A stretch of DNA of 64,000 nt from Haematobia irritans (lineage: Eukaryota > Arthropoda > Insecta > Diptera > Muscidae): assembly GCF_050003625.1 (NCBI RefSeq), contig NC_134397.1, forward strand, positions 219,418,537-219,482,536. Direction: 5' to 3'. Shown here piece by piece: positions 1-11,159 of the stretch (within the stretch, counting starts at the first letter, position 1; the number at the start of each line of letters is the position of its first letter). A program made the position numbers and the translations under genes. The notes under the pieces are model-generated. The model saw nothing but the letters and a program-made list of their open reading frames with translations, searched no databases and was not told the origin of the DNA.

Positions 1-189
1 AAATACACCTTGTTGTAAAGTTTTTTCATTATATACATAAAAGTTATCGTAAACTTTAAATCTACTATTACCATACAAATTTGTTAGATAAACTGTCAGT
101 AAATTATTGGGAATATTATCATTTGACTCGTTTATCCTTTTTATGTTATTATAATATTCTAAAGTTATTACGATATTACTAAATTAAAA

Positions 190-545
190 TAGTAGATGTG
201 AATAGCTTTGTGCACTGAAAAATATTGTCGTCTCCTTAAAATACGAACGCGAATTTTGGTTATAATAGCATTTGTGAATTTCTTTTATGTTTTCCTTGTC
301 CAAAAGACGATAAAGTCGTTTTGTCCTTATAATTAAGCGATTCAACTTAAAAATGGGTATGTTTTCATGAAAGAAGGAAGAATTAATGAAATAGTCTTTA
401 AATGTGAGGAGTTTTTGCATCTTAACCACAAACCAAAATAGCGTTCAAAAATAGAAGATGTTTTTCAACACTTTATTTTAAAAACGTATATATACAATAA
501 TTTCTACTTGAAGTCGAGTCTGAATTTGGAAATTTAAGTTGGCGT
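190..545. repeat. Degenerate dispersed repeat, no gene
   Basis: The first 1.1 kb has no convincing gene. The stretch around 305-350 (CGTTTTGTCCTTA, then GATTCAA and AAATGGGTAT) recurs around 52052-52092, and 505-540 (TCTGAATTTGGAAATTTAAG) recurs around 59508-59525. These are parts of one old interspersed repeat. No ends or protein are visible. The 81-codon minus-strand frame over 184-429 is not protein-like. Confidence 0.4.
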
Positions 546-1129
546 TAGCACGTTTTTAAAGCACTTTGATAGGCACTTTGATAGTATTTTCTACAATTTA
601 AATAAAAGTAATGTATTTCGAATTTTTCACAATTTCAAATCCAAACTAAAATTTTATTTAAAAAAATGACAAATCATTTTTTTACCAAATCCAAAGCATG
701 CTTAGATCATTTATTATTTTAAAATAACAAGTAAATAAAATAGAGGTGTTGGGAAGGTAGCTCCCACAAAACGAAGGACTTCCAGTAAAAAATTTGTGAT
801 AGTAATCAAAATGTATCGAATACGCAAACAGAGCTACTATGCCTTAGATATTGTTACAGTCTCACAGAAGTGGAACTAAAATGAAAATAATATGCATTGT
901 AAGTGAAATAAAGCCTTTAAGTTTGTTAAATTTCAATCAAAAATGTGACTTTTGATACAAAAAAATTTAGCTTTTTTTCTAGCTATTTTTTAGCATTTTT
1001 TAGCTTTTTTTAGCTATTTTTTTGGGCAAATCTAGCGGTTTTTGGTGAAACAATTCTGGCAACGCTGATTATTACAAACGCTGACATCACGCCGATATCT
1101 CAAAAATAAATAAATATTTTTCGACAATA

Positions 1130-1375
1130 GACATAATAATTTTTGTTCACTTGCTAAAGAAAATTTTATAGTTTGAAGGAAAGACTTGGTGTTCAAAATT
1201 GCAAGAATTTTTTTGAGGCCATACGAAATTCAAGATGGGCTCATTTGCTGTACAATGTGCAAATTTAAAGAAATATGGAGTAAAGGCAACTTTCTTCAAA
1301 CGTAATAATACCATAAACTAAAATAAAGTTAAATTGGCTTTAGTGAAATTGAGGGTTCCATTTTTTTGAGTGTGT
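1130..1375 (+). mobile_element. Partial copy of a TTAGTTCA-type non-autonomous element
   Basis: This stretch aligns by eye with 61621-62093: both contain GTTCAAAATTGCAA, a block reading AATTCAAGATG or AGTTCAAGATG, a block of TTTCTTAAC/TTTCTTCAA followed by ACGTAATAAT, and the end TTTTTTTGAGTGT. It is shorter than the other copy and its left end is not visible. It lies in the intron before the calcium-binding protein exon. No coding capacity. Confidence 0.5.
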
Positions 1376-1674
1376 GAGGAACTTATTAATGTCTTATATA
1401 AAATTCTACATAACTTAAATATAACAAAATTAAATTACAAAACTAAATATAATCGTAACAATTCTCCATATTGTTTTGAAAACTTAGAACCATCAATCAT
1501 TGTGAACATATTTGAATATAGTCTATAAAATAAATGATTTCTAAAATTAAGAAAAACTTTAGTTATCACAAATACAAAGTTTTTTGTATTTCTTCCCAAT
1601 GTTTTTCTCTCATAAAACTTTCCATAGAAATTCTAAAAACAAAAATATTATTTTTGTTATCTGTATGCTTGCAG

Positions 1675-1998
1675 GTTTCCGTTGACGAATGGTGCAACAT
1701 GTGGGACGCTTATGCCAAGGATCCCAGCACTGTTATGGATTGGCAAAATAAATACATGAACTTTATGTTCGATTTAGAAGATGCCTCCAATGATGGTAGC
1801 ATTGATGTTGATGAATTTGCCTTGGTTTGCTCCAGCTATGGTTTGGAGAAGAGCGAATGTGAACAGGCCTTTGCCAAAATGGCCCAGGGTAATGCTGAAG
1901 TAACACGTGACCAATTTGCTGCCTTGTGGAAGGAATATTTCTCGGCAGAAGATGCCAATGCACCTGGAAATTTCATTTTTGGCAAAACTTCATTTTAA
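1675..1998 (+). CDS. Sarcoplasmic calcium-binding protein, 3'-terminal coding exon
   Basis: Last coding exon of an invertebrate sarcoplasmic calcium-binding protein, a soluble muscle EF-hand protein that buffers Ca2+. The exon opens in phase 0 straight after a splice acceptor (TGCTTGCAG at 1666-1674) and encodes 107 residues plus TAA. The methionine at 1534 is intronic and is not the start. A canonical EF-hand loop is visible in the peptide DASNDGSIDVDE: ligands at positions 1, 3, 5, 7 and 9, Gly at 6, Ile at 8, Glu at 12. The W-x3-Y-x2-FMFDLEDAS segment before it and the final FIFGKTSF are typical of the family. The last EF-hand (around MAQGNAEVTRDQF) has lost its ligands, as is common in these proteins. 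The remaining exons lie upstream, outside the window. Family assignment is firm; which paralogue is not. Confidence 0.88.
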   Translation, partial: VSVDEWCNMWDAYAKDPSTVMDWQNKYMNFMFDLEDASNDGSIDVDEFALVCSSYGLEKSECEQAFAKMAQGNAEVTRDQFAALWKEYFSAEDANAPGNFIFGKTSF

Positions 1999-2060
1999 CA
2001 AAATTAAATGAAAGGCAAAAGGACAACAAAAAAAATTTTTCAACAAGCAACACCAAAAGA

Positions 2061-2066
2061 AATAAA
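2061..2066 (+). other. Candidate polyadenylation signal of the calcium-binding protein gene
   Basis: AATAAA occurs 63 bases after the stop codon of the EF-hand exon, followed by an A-rich stretch at 2117-2136. Other AATAAA hexamers follow in this AT-rich 3' region, so the one actually used is uncertain. Confidence 0.4.
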
Positions 2067-2099
2067 TATTTAATTATAATGAAGTGCAAACATAAAGAG

Positions 2100-2640
2100 G
2101 AATTAATATAATGAAAACCAAAAAAAAAAAAAAAAATACAAACAAACAATATATTGACATTCTAAGAAAATGATGAATGAACTTTATTTTTCCACTTCCT
2201 TAATGTGTTTTTCGTTTTTTCTTTCTGAAACCCAAAACCTTAAAATCTGTTATATGAATACTAACCAAAGCAAACAAATTTTTTTGAATTAGTCCAAAGA
2301 AAATAAATCCAAACCAAAACAGAACACAATAAACAAAGTAACTGAAAACTAAATGTTGAATTTAAAATAATAAAATCAAATCAATATGAAAATACTAACT
2401 TATATATAAATGTTATATACATATATATTTATTTATATATATAAAGTAAATAAAATTGAAAAAGCAAAAAAATAATACTACACAGTACTCAGATACTATT
2501 TTGTTTGAATATTGGCCAAGTGTATTTTTGGCGAAGCGGCAGCAATTGGATGGTATAATATCAAGAATTGGAATAAAACTTGTTATAGGATGACTCATAA
2601 TACCTAAAGTACCCTAATAGTATACATTAATTTTAAAAAA
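2100..2640. other. AT-rich downstream region, no gene
   Basis: Probable 3' UTR and intergenic DNA with poly(A) runs and TATA-type simple sequence near 2400-2450. The 61-codon minus-strand frame at 2413-2598 lacks any recognisable motif. Confidence 0.4.
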
Positions 2641-2643
2641 ACA

Positions 2644-3461
2644 TTATCGAATATAGTAAAATTCTTTCATACTATTTGTTATAAAGTGTTATTAAAATTA
2701 TTTGCATCGGAAATATTAAAAAATATTAAATTTCTTTGGTTTAGCTATTAACCAAAACATTGGGTATTATATACAAAAAAAAAACAATACTTTTGTTTTC
2801 AGTCAAGAAATTATTTGATTCAATTATTATAATTAATTAAAACTACGTTAATAAATAATGGTTAGAAATATTTTTCCTCAAATATTAATATTCAATTCTT
2901 TTTGGCTCTTTTTTGGTGGTTTATCGAATATAGTAAAATTCTTTCATACTATTTGTTATAAAGTGTTATTAAAATTATATGCATCTGAAATATTAAAGAA
3001 TATTAAATTTCTTTGGTTTATCCATTAACCAAAACATTGGGTATTATATACAAAAAAAACAATACTTTTGTTTTCAGTCAAGAAATTATTTGATTCAATT
3101 ATTTTAATTAATTAAAACTACGTTAATAAATAATGGTTAGAATTATTTTTCCTCAAATATTAATATTCAATTCTTTTTGGCTCTTTTTTGGTGGTTTATC
3201 GAATATATTAAAACACTTTCATACTATTTGTTATAAAGTGTTATTTAAATTATTTGCATTGGAAATATTAAAAAAAATATTAAATTTCTTTGGTTTATCC
3301 ATTAACCAAATTATTGGGTATTGTATACACAAAAAAAAAAACAATACTTTTGTTTTCAGTCAAGAAATTATTTGATCCAATTATTATAATTAATTAAAAC
3401 TACGTTAATAAATAATGGTTAGAATTATTTTTCCTCAAATATTAATATTCAATTCTTTTTG
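2644..3461 (+). repeat. Tandem array of about 277-bp units, three copies
   Basis: The block starting TTATCGAATATA recurs at 2644, 2921 and 3196, giving periods of 277 and 275 bp. Each unit contains AACCAAAACATTGGGT or a variant, TTTTGTTTTCAGTCAAG and GTTAATAAATAATGGTTAG. A fourth, more diverged partial unit continues to about 3550. The high similarity implies recent local duplication. The 80-codon frame at 3133-3375 only reads through one unit. Confidence 0.8.
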
Positions 3462-3549
3462 GTTTGACCACTTATCCAAATAATGGCTGTTGTATAAGGA
3501 AAACAATATTCTTATTTTCAGTCAAGAAATTAATTGATCCAATTATTTT

Positions 3550-5285
3550 ACTTAATTAAAACTAATTGAAATTGATTAAATCAGCGATAATATCAATCAT
3601 TTTAGTTGATTTTTTTATCGATTAATATATTAATTAAACCGATAATTTTTTATTTAAATATATCTGGAATATTGAACAAATATTAAAATCTTTGTTGATT
3701 TGTCAATTAACCAAATATTGACTATTGTTTAGAAACAGATTTGAAATTTCTCTGATTAAATCGACATTAATTGATCCAATTAACTTTTTAATTGGCATTA
3801 CTTCAATCATGAAAATGATAGTAATATAAAAAATATAAATGTTTTTCGAAATTTTCAACTAATTTTTATATTGATTCAATTAAAAATAAAAAATATATTT
3901 TGATAGCAAACCCCAATAATTTTTAGGATGTTTCATTAAAACTAATGCATTGCCCAAATTCGAAACAATTTTCTAACAGTTTATCAAAGGAATTTATATG
4001 GCAACAGAAGCCTTAAAGTATTCTTTAAAATTTTTAGAAAAGGAAACTATAAGATGATTTAAGGCTTTTTTATGTGTGTTTTCAATGGCAATTCCAGTTT
4101 GTCCCTGGATTTTAGTGAACATGTAATAAGCTAATAGTGGTATATATACCTTACGGGAAATTAGTGCAAATTGCCACTGATGGACCTATCGCAGGACTGG
4201 TGCCGGTGATCCAGTTTGTCGTAGTTTTTAAATAGTCATAATTTAATGATTTCCATACTCGCTTGATATAAAAATCTTATTGGATCTAAACATTTAGTGA
4301 AGTAGAATTACCAGAATAACCTATTGTTCAACATATTTGAAAAGTTTTTCATTTCTGGTGCGATTCGGATAACCAAAATGAAACAGATTCCTAAGAGTTT
4401 GTCCGAGACTGGTTCATGAGGACCTGTCTATGGAGTGCTACTACTAAAATGTCCTAGGACATGGCCTTAGGAACAAGTCCAAGATGTATCCTAAAGTGTA
4501 AATTTACCCCGTCAATGTAAATTTTACACTTAAGAGACCGTTTACCATGCTAAAGTGACCGGTACCTTCCATATGTCTTGACCAGAACTAGGATTGGTCT
4601 ATAAACACCAGGAACTAATCCTATACCGGTCCTTTGGTTAATCCATTTCCTGTAGGGTATAAACTAATTATTTCTGAGCAAAATGTTCATTAAATATTTT
4701 TTTTTTAACCCTAGAAATCTTAACTTACTGAAAGTTACAGAAAAGATAAACATACGTTTGTGGGACGTATGGTGACAATATCTGTGGATTTTTTTTTAAT
4801 TTTTTGTACTTACACAAATTCCTTAAACAAATCCTTATAATTTAAACATGTTTTTGGATAAATTGTTATTTATTGTGTAACAAACAAATCACATTTTCAG
4901 TATTCATTTTCAGTGAGGGAGAGCGACGAAAACTAAAAAAACGCATACGTCTCTTAGACGTAGATAAGCTGTCTAGGGTTAATTAGAATTAGGATAATTT
5001 AACTAAAAAAGTAAAATAAAAATCCAATATGTTTTTAACTGACTGGTTGGAAATATTTTTTATTTAATCAGAATTAGGATAATTAATATTTTCACTAAAA
5101 AAATTAAAAAAAAAAATCCAATCTCTTTTTTAACTGCCCTTTTTTTTAAATGGATTAAAATATTTTCCAATAAAAATTTGATTAAGGTTGAAAACTTAAT
5201 CAATTAATTTTGTTTCAAATAGGTTAAAAACAGAGTAAGAATTCATAAAATGGTACAAATCATTTAAATTTTGTCGAAAAAAATG
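3550..5285. other. AT-rich non-coding region with MITE-like relics
   Basis: No gene is recognisable. AATTGAT/ATCAATT-rich sequence at about 3560-3900 resembles the AATTGAT MITE seen complete at 8174-8461. The remainder is AT-rich with no protein-like frame. The segment 5215-5280 (AAATAGGTTAAAAACAGAG, then AAATGGTACAAAT) is repeated in reverse orientation at 26105-26170. Confidence 0.4.
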
Positions 5286-5289
5286 TTAA

Positions 5290-5517
5290 CGTCGTTTAAT
5301 CGGGCTCAAATGTTGGCTATCCCAATATATGGAAAGGGGATTCGTTTTGTGGGGTTAAGGCGAATGCTCCTAGTGGCACCAGGTCGCGTTTTCGATGCTA
5401 AAGGCTGGCGTAACTCGGTTTGACTCAGCGACGAGCGGCACGTCGTTTAATCGGGCTCAAATTTTGGCTATCCCAATATCTGGAAAGGGGATTCGTTTTA
5501 CGGGGTTAAGGCGAACA
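5290..5517 (+). repeat. Pair of about 75-bp GC-richer direct repeats, 151 bp apart
   Basis: The segment beginning CGTCGTTTAATCGGGCTCAA and ending GGGGTTAAGGCGAA occurs at 5290-5364 and again at 5441-5515 with few differences. The DNA between and around them is clearly more GC-rich than its surroundings. No frame or known family was recognised; it may be the promoter or untranslated region of an unidentified transposon. Confidence 0.6.
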
Positions 5518-5519
5518 AG

Positions 5520-6115
5520 ATTCCGGCAGTTTTTTTGCCCCATATAAGTTGCGGTCACTCTAAAATATATAAACCCCAGAAGTATTACAAAAAATCCAAA
5601 GTGAATAAATTTAAAAGCCAATATTCATTGTGACTTTTGAACATAACGGTCTTTTTTTTTGGGCTGCCTTGGCAAACATTGTCAGAAAAGCAAATCCTTA
5701 TCATAGCCTTCTACACTTTAACACTTGTTCGCTCATTTCTAGAGCACAAGCCTGTCTCTCAATAAATAGATTTTCTTTGAAACCCCCTTTAGACAATTTT
5801 GCCAGATATAAATTTGGTCAAAAATTACGGTGCATCCATAATGGACAAATATAACCAGATAGTTCACAGAAAATAATTTTATCATTTTTGAGCTAACAAT
5901 AAATTGTTGCTACAGAAAATTTTTAAGTTCAACAACATTTTTGTTGATATAACAAAATTGGTTGCTAAAGTGACTAAAATCGTAATTGTATTTACAAATT
6001 ACTTTGTTAGCTCAAATTTAAACATAATTTTAATTGTATTGACAATCAAATTAATTGATATTTTTTTGTATGTTCGAAAATTCTCCTGGAATATATTTTC
6101 CTGAAATTCCTAAGA
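5520..6115. other. No gene seen
   Basis: AT-rich sequence. The open frames at 5630-5854 and 5904-6104 are short, lysine/isoleucine/phenylalanine-rich and match no domain I know. Confidence 0.35.
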
Positions 6116-6119
6116 GGAA

Positions 6120-6833
6120 CATATATGGCGGCCGTAACAAATGCAGTCCATTGTGTTCTGTCATTAGCTAAGTATTTTAGTTCTCGTCATATGTGTCCCG
6201 CATCGTGTACTTCGGCATCTACTAATCTTCTCCACGTGTTCGCTGGTCTCCCTCTTCTTCAGCTTCCCTGTGGATTCCAGTCCAGTGCTGTTCTTGTTAT
6301 GTCATCGTGCGGCAATGAAAGTAATTAATTTAATTAATTAAAAGGGAGCCACCGTGGTGCAATGGTTAGCATGCCCGCCACCAATTCACCAATGTGGTAT
6401 CACAATGGACTGAATAGTCTAAGTGAGCCTGAAACATCGGGCTGCCACCTAACCTAACCTAACGTATCGTGCGGCTTCCTCCAGGTATACCCGATCCACA
6501 TCCATTTTCTTCTACGAAATTCCAATAATACATATTGCTGCTTGGTGGTACGCCATAGGTCTTCGTTAGTGATAAAGTTTGGCCGAAAATATTCGGATCA
6601 GCGATTAATAAACACTTGAATAGCCTGTAGTTTTTTGTTTGCGGAATTCCATGTCTCACAGCCATACAATAGTATTACTGATTTTATACTGGCTTTGAAG
6701 ATCTTAATTTTCGTGTTCCTCGATATATATGTTGAACGCCATACCTTCTCAGGGACGCGGAAGCGGCTCGGCCCTTGTTGAGGCGACTTTTTATATCTTC
6801 GTAGGTAAGACCTTCGGATGTTATAATGCTTCC
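6120..6833 (-). mobile_element. Non-LTR retrotransposon (LINE) 3' fragment, decayed
   Basis: Read on the minus strand, broken frames give the C-terminal part of a LINE reverse transcriptase protein. 6833-6660 yields DIKSRLNKGRAASASLRR, then YGCETWNSANKKLQ in another frame. Further on comes RRRKWMWIGYTWRKP. After the inserted SINE comes TALDWNPQGS followed by RRGRPANTWRRLVDAEV at 6300-6150. This order (thumb region, W-x-G-H/Y-x-x-R-K motif, RGRP-x-x-TWRR tail) is standard for LINE ORF2 C-termini. Frameshifts and stops make it non-functional. A SINE splits it at 6314-6465, and a 153-bp-unit element abuts its upstream side at 6834. The clade cannot be fixed from this fragment. Confidence 0.75.
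6314..6465 (+). mobile_element. Short SINE copy inserted in the LINE, 10-bp target duplication
   Basis: The insertion is flanked by ATCGTGCGGC at 6304-6313 and 6466-6475. The tRNA-like head (GGGAGCCACCGTGGTGCAAT, box A region) starts at 6344. An internal deletion of roughly 190 bp joins CCCGCC to the tail AATGTGGTATCACAATGG; the end is CCTAACCTAAC. About 30 bases of AT-rich DNA (TAATTAATTTAATTAATTAA) precede the head inside the target duplication. A full-length copy is at 35008-35355. Confidence 0.8.
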
Positions 6834-8556
6834 CTTTTTATACCCTTCACCACTACTGTGGTACAAGGTATAATAAGTTTGTGCATTTTTATGTAACGCC
6901 AAGAAATAGTGGTCATAGACCCATCTTTTAGTATACCGATCGTCTTATAATTAAATTCTGAGTCGATTTAGCGATGTCCGTCTGTCTGTCTGTCTGCATG
7001 TCTGTCTGTCCGTCCTTCTGTCTGTATATGTAATTTTGTGCACAAAGTACAGCTCGCAATTTAAGTCCGATTGTCCTCAAACTTGGCATAGGGCCGTTTC
7101 TTGGGACAGAGACAATCGCTATTGGTTTTGGAAAAAATCGGTTCAGATTTAGATATAGCTGCCATATATATTTATCCCCGATTTGGTCATAGTTAGCGTG
7201 TTTATCAACCGATTTTCTTCAAATACCGTACATCCAAATATTTTATGAATCTCGAAAATCTTGTAAAATATCATCCAAATCGGTTCAGATTTATATATAG
7301 CTCCCATACATATCTTTCTTCCGATTTAGACTCATATGACTACAGAGGCCAAAGTTGACATTCTACCAATGCTTGGTAAATTTGATTGAAATCGGTTAGA
7401 ATTTAGATATAGCTCCCATATATATCTTTCGTCCGATTTTAACTTATATTGCCACAAAAGCCAGAGTTTTTCCGTGATTTGCTTCAAATTTTGCACAAGG
7501 GGTACGTTTAATAGTATCGTTAAGTGTGTCAAATTTTGTTAAAATCGGTTCAGATTTAGATATAGCTCACATATATATCTTTCGCCCGATTTAGACTTAT
7601 ATGACCTCAAAAGCCAGAGTTTTGCCCTGACTTACTTCAAATTTTGCACAAGCGGTACTTTTAACGATACTATTGTATGTGACAAATATGGTCAAAATCG
7701 ATTCAGATTTATATATAGCTCCCATATACATCTTTCGTCCGATTTGAACTTATATGGCCTCAAAATCCAGGGTTTTGCCGTGATTTGCTTCAAATTTCGC
7801 ACAAGGAGTACGTTTAGTAGTATCGTTAATTGTGCCAAATTTGGTTGAAATCGGTTCAGATTTAGATATGGCTCCCATATATATTTTCCGTCCGATTTGT
7901 ACTCATATGACTAGGGGCGCCAAAGTAATACTCCCATTTGTGTGAAATTTCGCATAGATAGCAAAAAATCGGTTCATATTATATATAGCTCCCATATATA
8001 CGTACACCAGAGTTGGGGAAATATGGTAGACTGTTACACATTTTAGACCCATTTTCAACGGAAGTTTCCTCCAATTAACTGGATAGCATTAGCCGATTTA
8101 AATTTTAATTCTAGAGATTTTGTAGAAGTAAAAAAATTGTCTCCTTTGTATAGCTTCCAGCAAATGTGAAGTACACAGAAAAAAATTTCACGGAAATTTT
8201 TCCAATTAAAATCTTAATTGACTTTTAAGAAATATTCAATTAAAAATTTAATTGATTCAACAAATTTTTTAATTGAAACAAAAATCAATCACACAAATTA
8301 ATAATATCAATTAATTTTTTAATTGGATCAATTAATTTTTTAATTGACTATCAATTAATTTTTTAATTGATATTAGCATTTCTGTGATTGAAGACATTTC
8401 AATTAAAAAATTAATTGGATCAATTAATTTCGTGATTGAATCAGAAAAATTTTTTTTTGTGTATAGTTGAAATGGTAACACAAATTTTGGCCTACATAGG
8501 GGTGAAGGGTATAATATAGTCCCCCCCCCCCGTCTTTCGACTTTTCTTACTTGTTT
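6834..8556. mobile_element. Non-autonomous element of the 153-bp-unit family, subfamily A
   Basis: Begins TTTTTATACCCTTCACCAC and ends in a GGTGAAGGGTATAATATAG-type motif plus a CTTTCGACTTTTC tail, so the ends carry related inverted motifs. After a TCTG/TCCG microsatellite (6975-7025) come repeating units with AGCTCCCATATATAT and an ATCGGTTCAGATTTA block. AGCTCCC-type motifs at 7411, 7564, 7717 and 7870 show an exact 153-bp period. No protein is encoded; short frames inside it are repeat translations. A 288-bp MITE is nested near the right end. Confidence 0.75.
8174..8461. mobile_element. AATTGAT MITE, complete copy with TA target duplication
   Basis: Flanked by TA on both sides (8172-8173, 8462-8463). 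The ends are inverted: CACAGAAAAAAATTTC on the left; the right end reads CACAAAAAAAAATTTTTC on the complementary strand. The interior is a run of AATTGAT/ATCAATTAA palindromes. Related copies: 21895-22320, 26640-26835, 33485-33602, 42575-42720, 58492-58741. The TA target is typical of Tc1/mariner-mobilised MITEs. Confidence 0.75.
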
Positions 8557-10580
8557 ATCACTCTTTATTTTTTTAAAACGATACCAGATATTACGAAAAT
8601 GCTCCTGGTAAAACATTTGATACTTATTATGATAAAATATTTGGACAAAACCTGGATCACCCTTTGATCGGTTGTCTTAAAATTGAATAACTCGTATTGT
8701 TATTTTTGGTTTTTTTTTCAGTATCTCCGTTTGACTTCAGAAGAATTCTTTTATAGATGATTTTCATGAATGCAAATCACCAAAATATCTGTCTATAACA
8801 TGGACCAACATCTCCTTTTGTATGGCTTCTTTCAAGTGCATCGAAATTCCCTAAGTGAGCAAGGTTACCACAGACTCACATAGTAAGATCCTTTCTATTT
8901 TAGCTCGCCTATATATCTCGGAGATAACATATCGTTCATTATAGTATTGTAATATATATTAAAGTCGGTTTTTGACGCCATAATTTTCAAAAATGCTACC
9001 CTAAAATGGTTTCGTTCCTATTTTTGGTCCCCAAAAAAATAGTCAAAATTATGATAAGTCCTTTTGCTGTTTATCTAGTAAAGAATGTTTGCTAGAAATC
9101 AATCATTAAATTATTCATCAAAATATTTATTATTAATTATATACAACCTTATTAATTTGAAATTTTACATTCCTTTTTTGATTTTTTTTGGGTTTTAAAT
9201 AAATGTTTACAAACATTTTCCGTAGCACTCTTCAAAATTAACTCCTATTTGTTCTCAAAAAGTGGAATCTAATTTCCTCATATTCCCAGCACCATATTAA
9301 AATATTATGAAGCATATTTATTTTGAATATTTTGATGGGAAAAATATCGGCTTTACCGGATTTAAGGTATGTACAATATTCAATAAAAAAAAAGAGTCTA
9401 GAGAGTTAAAAAAAAAGGTCGGCCAAGTTATAGGTCTGGTAAATGTTAAACTAGTCAAACTAGTGATATAATCTTCAACATCAATACGAAGTTATAGGAG
9501 AAAATCTGCCGTTTCTGATTACTGAAATATGGAATGTTACTGCAAAATCATACTCTTTTCACATTCCTTAAAAAGGCCCCAACTTGGCAACAATTTATTT
9601 ACTTTTTAGCATTAGTGTAATTTTTATCAAAACAAACAAAAAAAAACAACAACACAGTAAGTCCCTAAAAACCCCAAAACTTTAATAAGCCAAACCAAAC
9701 CAATCAAAAAATACAAACATAAATAAATACCAACAGAAAATCAAAGTGTATTAGTAAATATTTATGTCATACAATTATTATAGTTTTTATGTCACACAGT
9801 AACTAAAAGCCAGATTAGTGTTCTCTTTTTATGGGTCAATTTGAATAACAACAAACTAGATATTTTTTCAAAGACAACAACAACAGCAAAAAATCTTTAA
9901 ATAATATATACATATAAATGATAAGTATCTATTACTAATATTATAATAATACTAACAGAAACAGCAACAACAACAACGTTGAACAGTATGCTAACCAACA
10001 AATACGAGCAGTCAGCACAAGCCAAGGAATACAAAACTAGAAAAAAAACAATGTCATTTGGTGGTATAACCTATTTATTTATTGTCAAATAAATTCTAAA
10101 TAAACCACATTCAAACTTGAACAAAAAACTAAATGAAAATTGAAAGCTGAGCAAAAACTTTAAAACACACACACAGAACAAAAATACACAGATTTAAACA
10201 AATGAAGAAGAACAACAACAAGAAAATTAAAATAAATGTTTAATGTGTAGATATGTGATGTCAATTTTAAAATTTTAAATGTAACTCTGAGAAACCAATT
10301 ATATAAAACAACAAAAACTAATGTCAATAAATAAATATTAAATTGTTTTAACTAAAACTAAATAAATGTGGTAAATGCGTTTTTTTTTTGTTTCTTTGGA
10401 TGGCAAATTAAGGTGAGAGTAAATAAATACAATTGTTCAGGATTTTAGTTCATTGTTTATTCAGACACAAAAAATATTGCATACTTTAGGGGGTTATTGT
10501 TGATGGGTATTGGGTGCGTATACGATATAATGTAACACTCATACGCTACCATGTTCAGCGTTTCTTAATCAACTAGGTTC
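8557..10580. other. AT-rich non-coding region, no gene seen
   Basis: About 2 kb without a convincing coding frame in either direction. It contains AAC/CAACAA simple repeats (9630-10000, 10200-10220) and poly(T) or poly(A) runs. It could be intronic or intergenic. Confidence 0.4.
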
Positions 10581-10583
10581 AAA

Positions 10584-11092
10584 GTAGAGGTATGCACGTG
10601 AGTAATATTTTACTCACGCTCACGCACACTCACGACGGAAAAATCTTACTCACGCACACTCACGCACGACATTGTTTGGTAGGACTCACGAAAAGAAAAT
10701 TTGTACTCACGCTCGAAAATATCATGACTCAAAAAATTTTCGTGACTCACGAATAATTTTATGAGTAATTTACCTTAGAGACATGTCTGAAAACATGAGC
10801 AGGATTAAAATCGAGAACATTGTTAAACTCTTAACATACCAGGTGCCATTAAAGTTGTAAATGAATTCAACTCGTAAGGGTTTTATGTCCGTTGGTGGGA
10901 TTATTTTCGTGAGCGTATTTTTCCGAAATTCATTACTCACGCACACTAACGAAGAAATTATTTTCGTGATTAATGCTCACGCACGACATTTGGTTTGTTA
11001 ATCACGCTCACACTCACACCCTTGCCATCAGCGTGACTCAAGATTCACTTGAGGCGTGCACGTGACACGAAATTGTCACGTGCACGCCTCAA
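10584..11092. repeat. Repeat rich in CACGCACACTCACG-type motifs
   Basis: From GGTATGCACGTGAGTAA to the hairpin at 11049-11092 the DNA is dominated by ACTCACG, CACGCACACTCACG and CGTGAGT motifs on both strands. A related but diverged copy, in which GTGAGT/GTGCGT motifs predominate, lies at about 29100-29370. It looks like an interspersed element. No protein coding. Confidence 0.6.
11049..11092. other. Perfect 19-bp inverted repeat with two CACGTG E-boxes
   Basis: TTGAGGCGTGCACGTGACA at 11049-11067 is exactly complementary to 11074-11092, with a 6-nt loop (CGAAAT). Each arm contains a CACGTG palindrome (11059-11064 and 11077-11082), the consensus for bHLH factors of the Myc/Max and Clock type. 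Whether it is an element terminus or a regulatory site is unknown. Confidence 0.85.
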
Positions 11093-11159
11093 AGGAATAT
11101 AACCAAAAATTAACTACGAAAATTTGAAGAAAATATTACCAAAAATCTACCAATTTTAA

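Noticed and set aside
1534..1674. Methionine at 1534 as start of the calcium-binding protein
   Set aside because: The 47 codons before 1675 are intronic: AT-rich, unlike the family, and ending in a splice acceptor.
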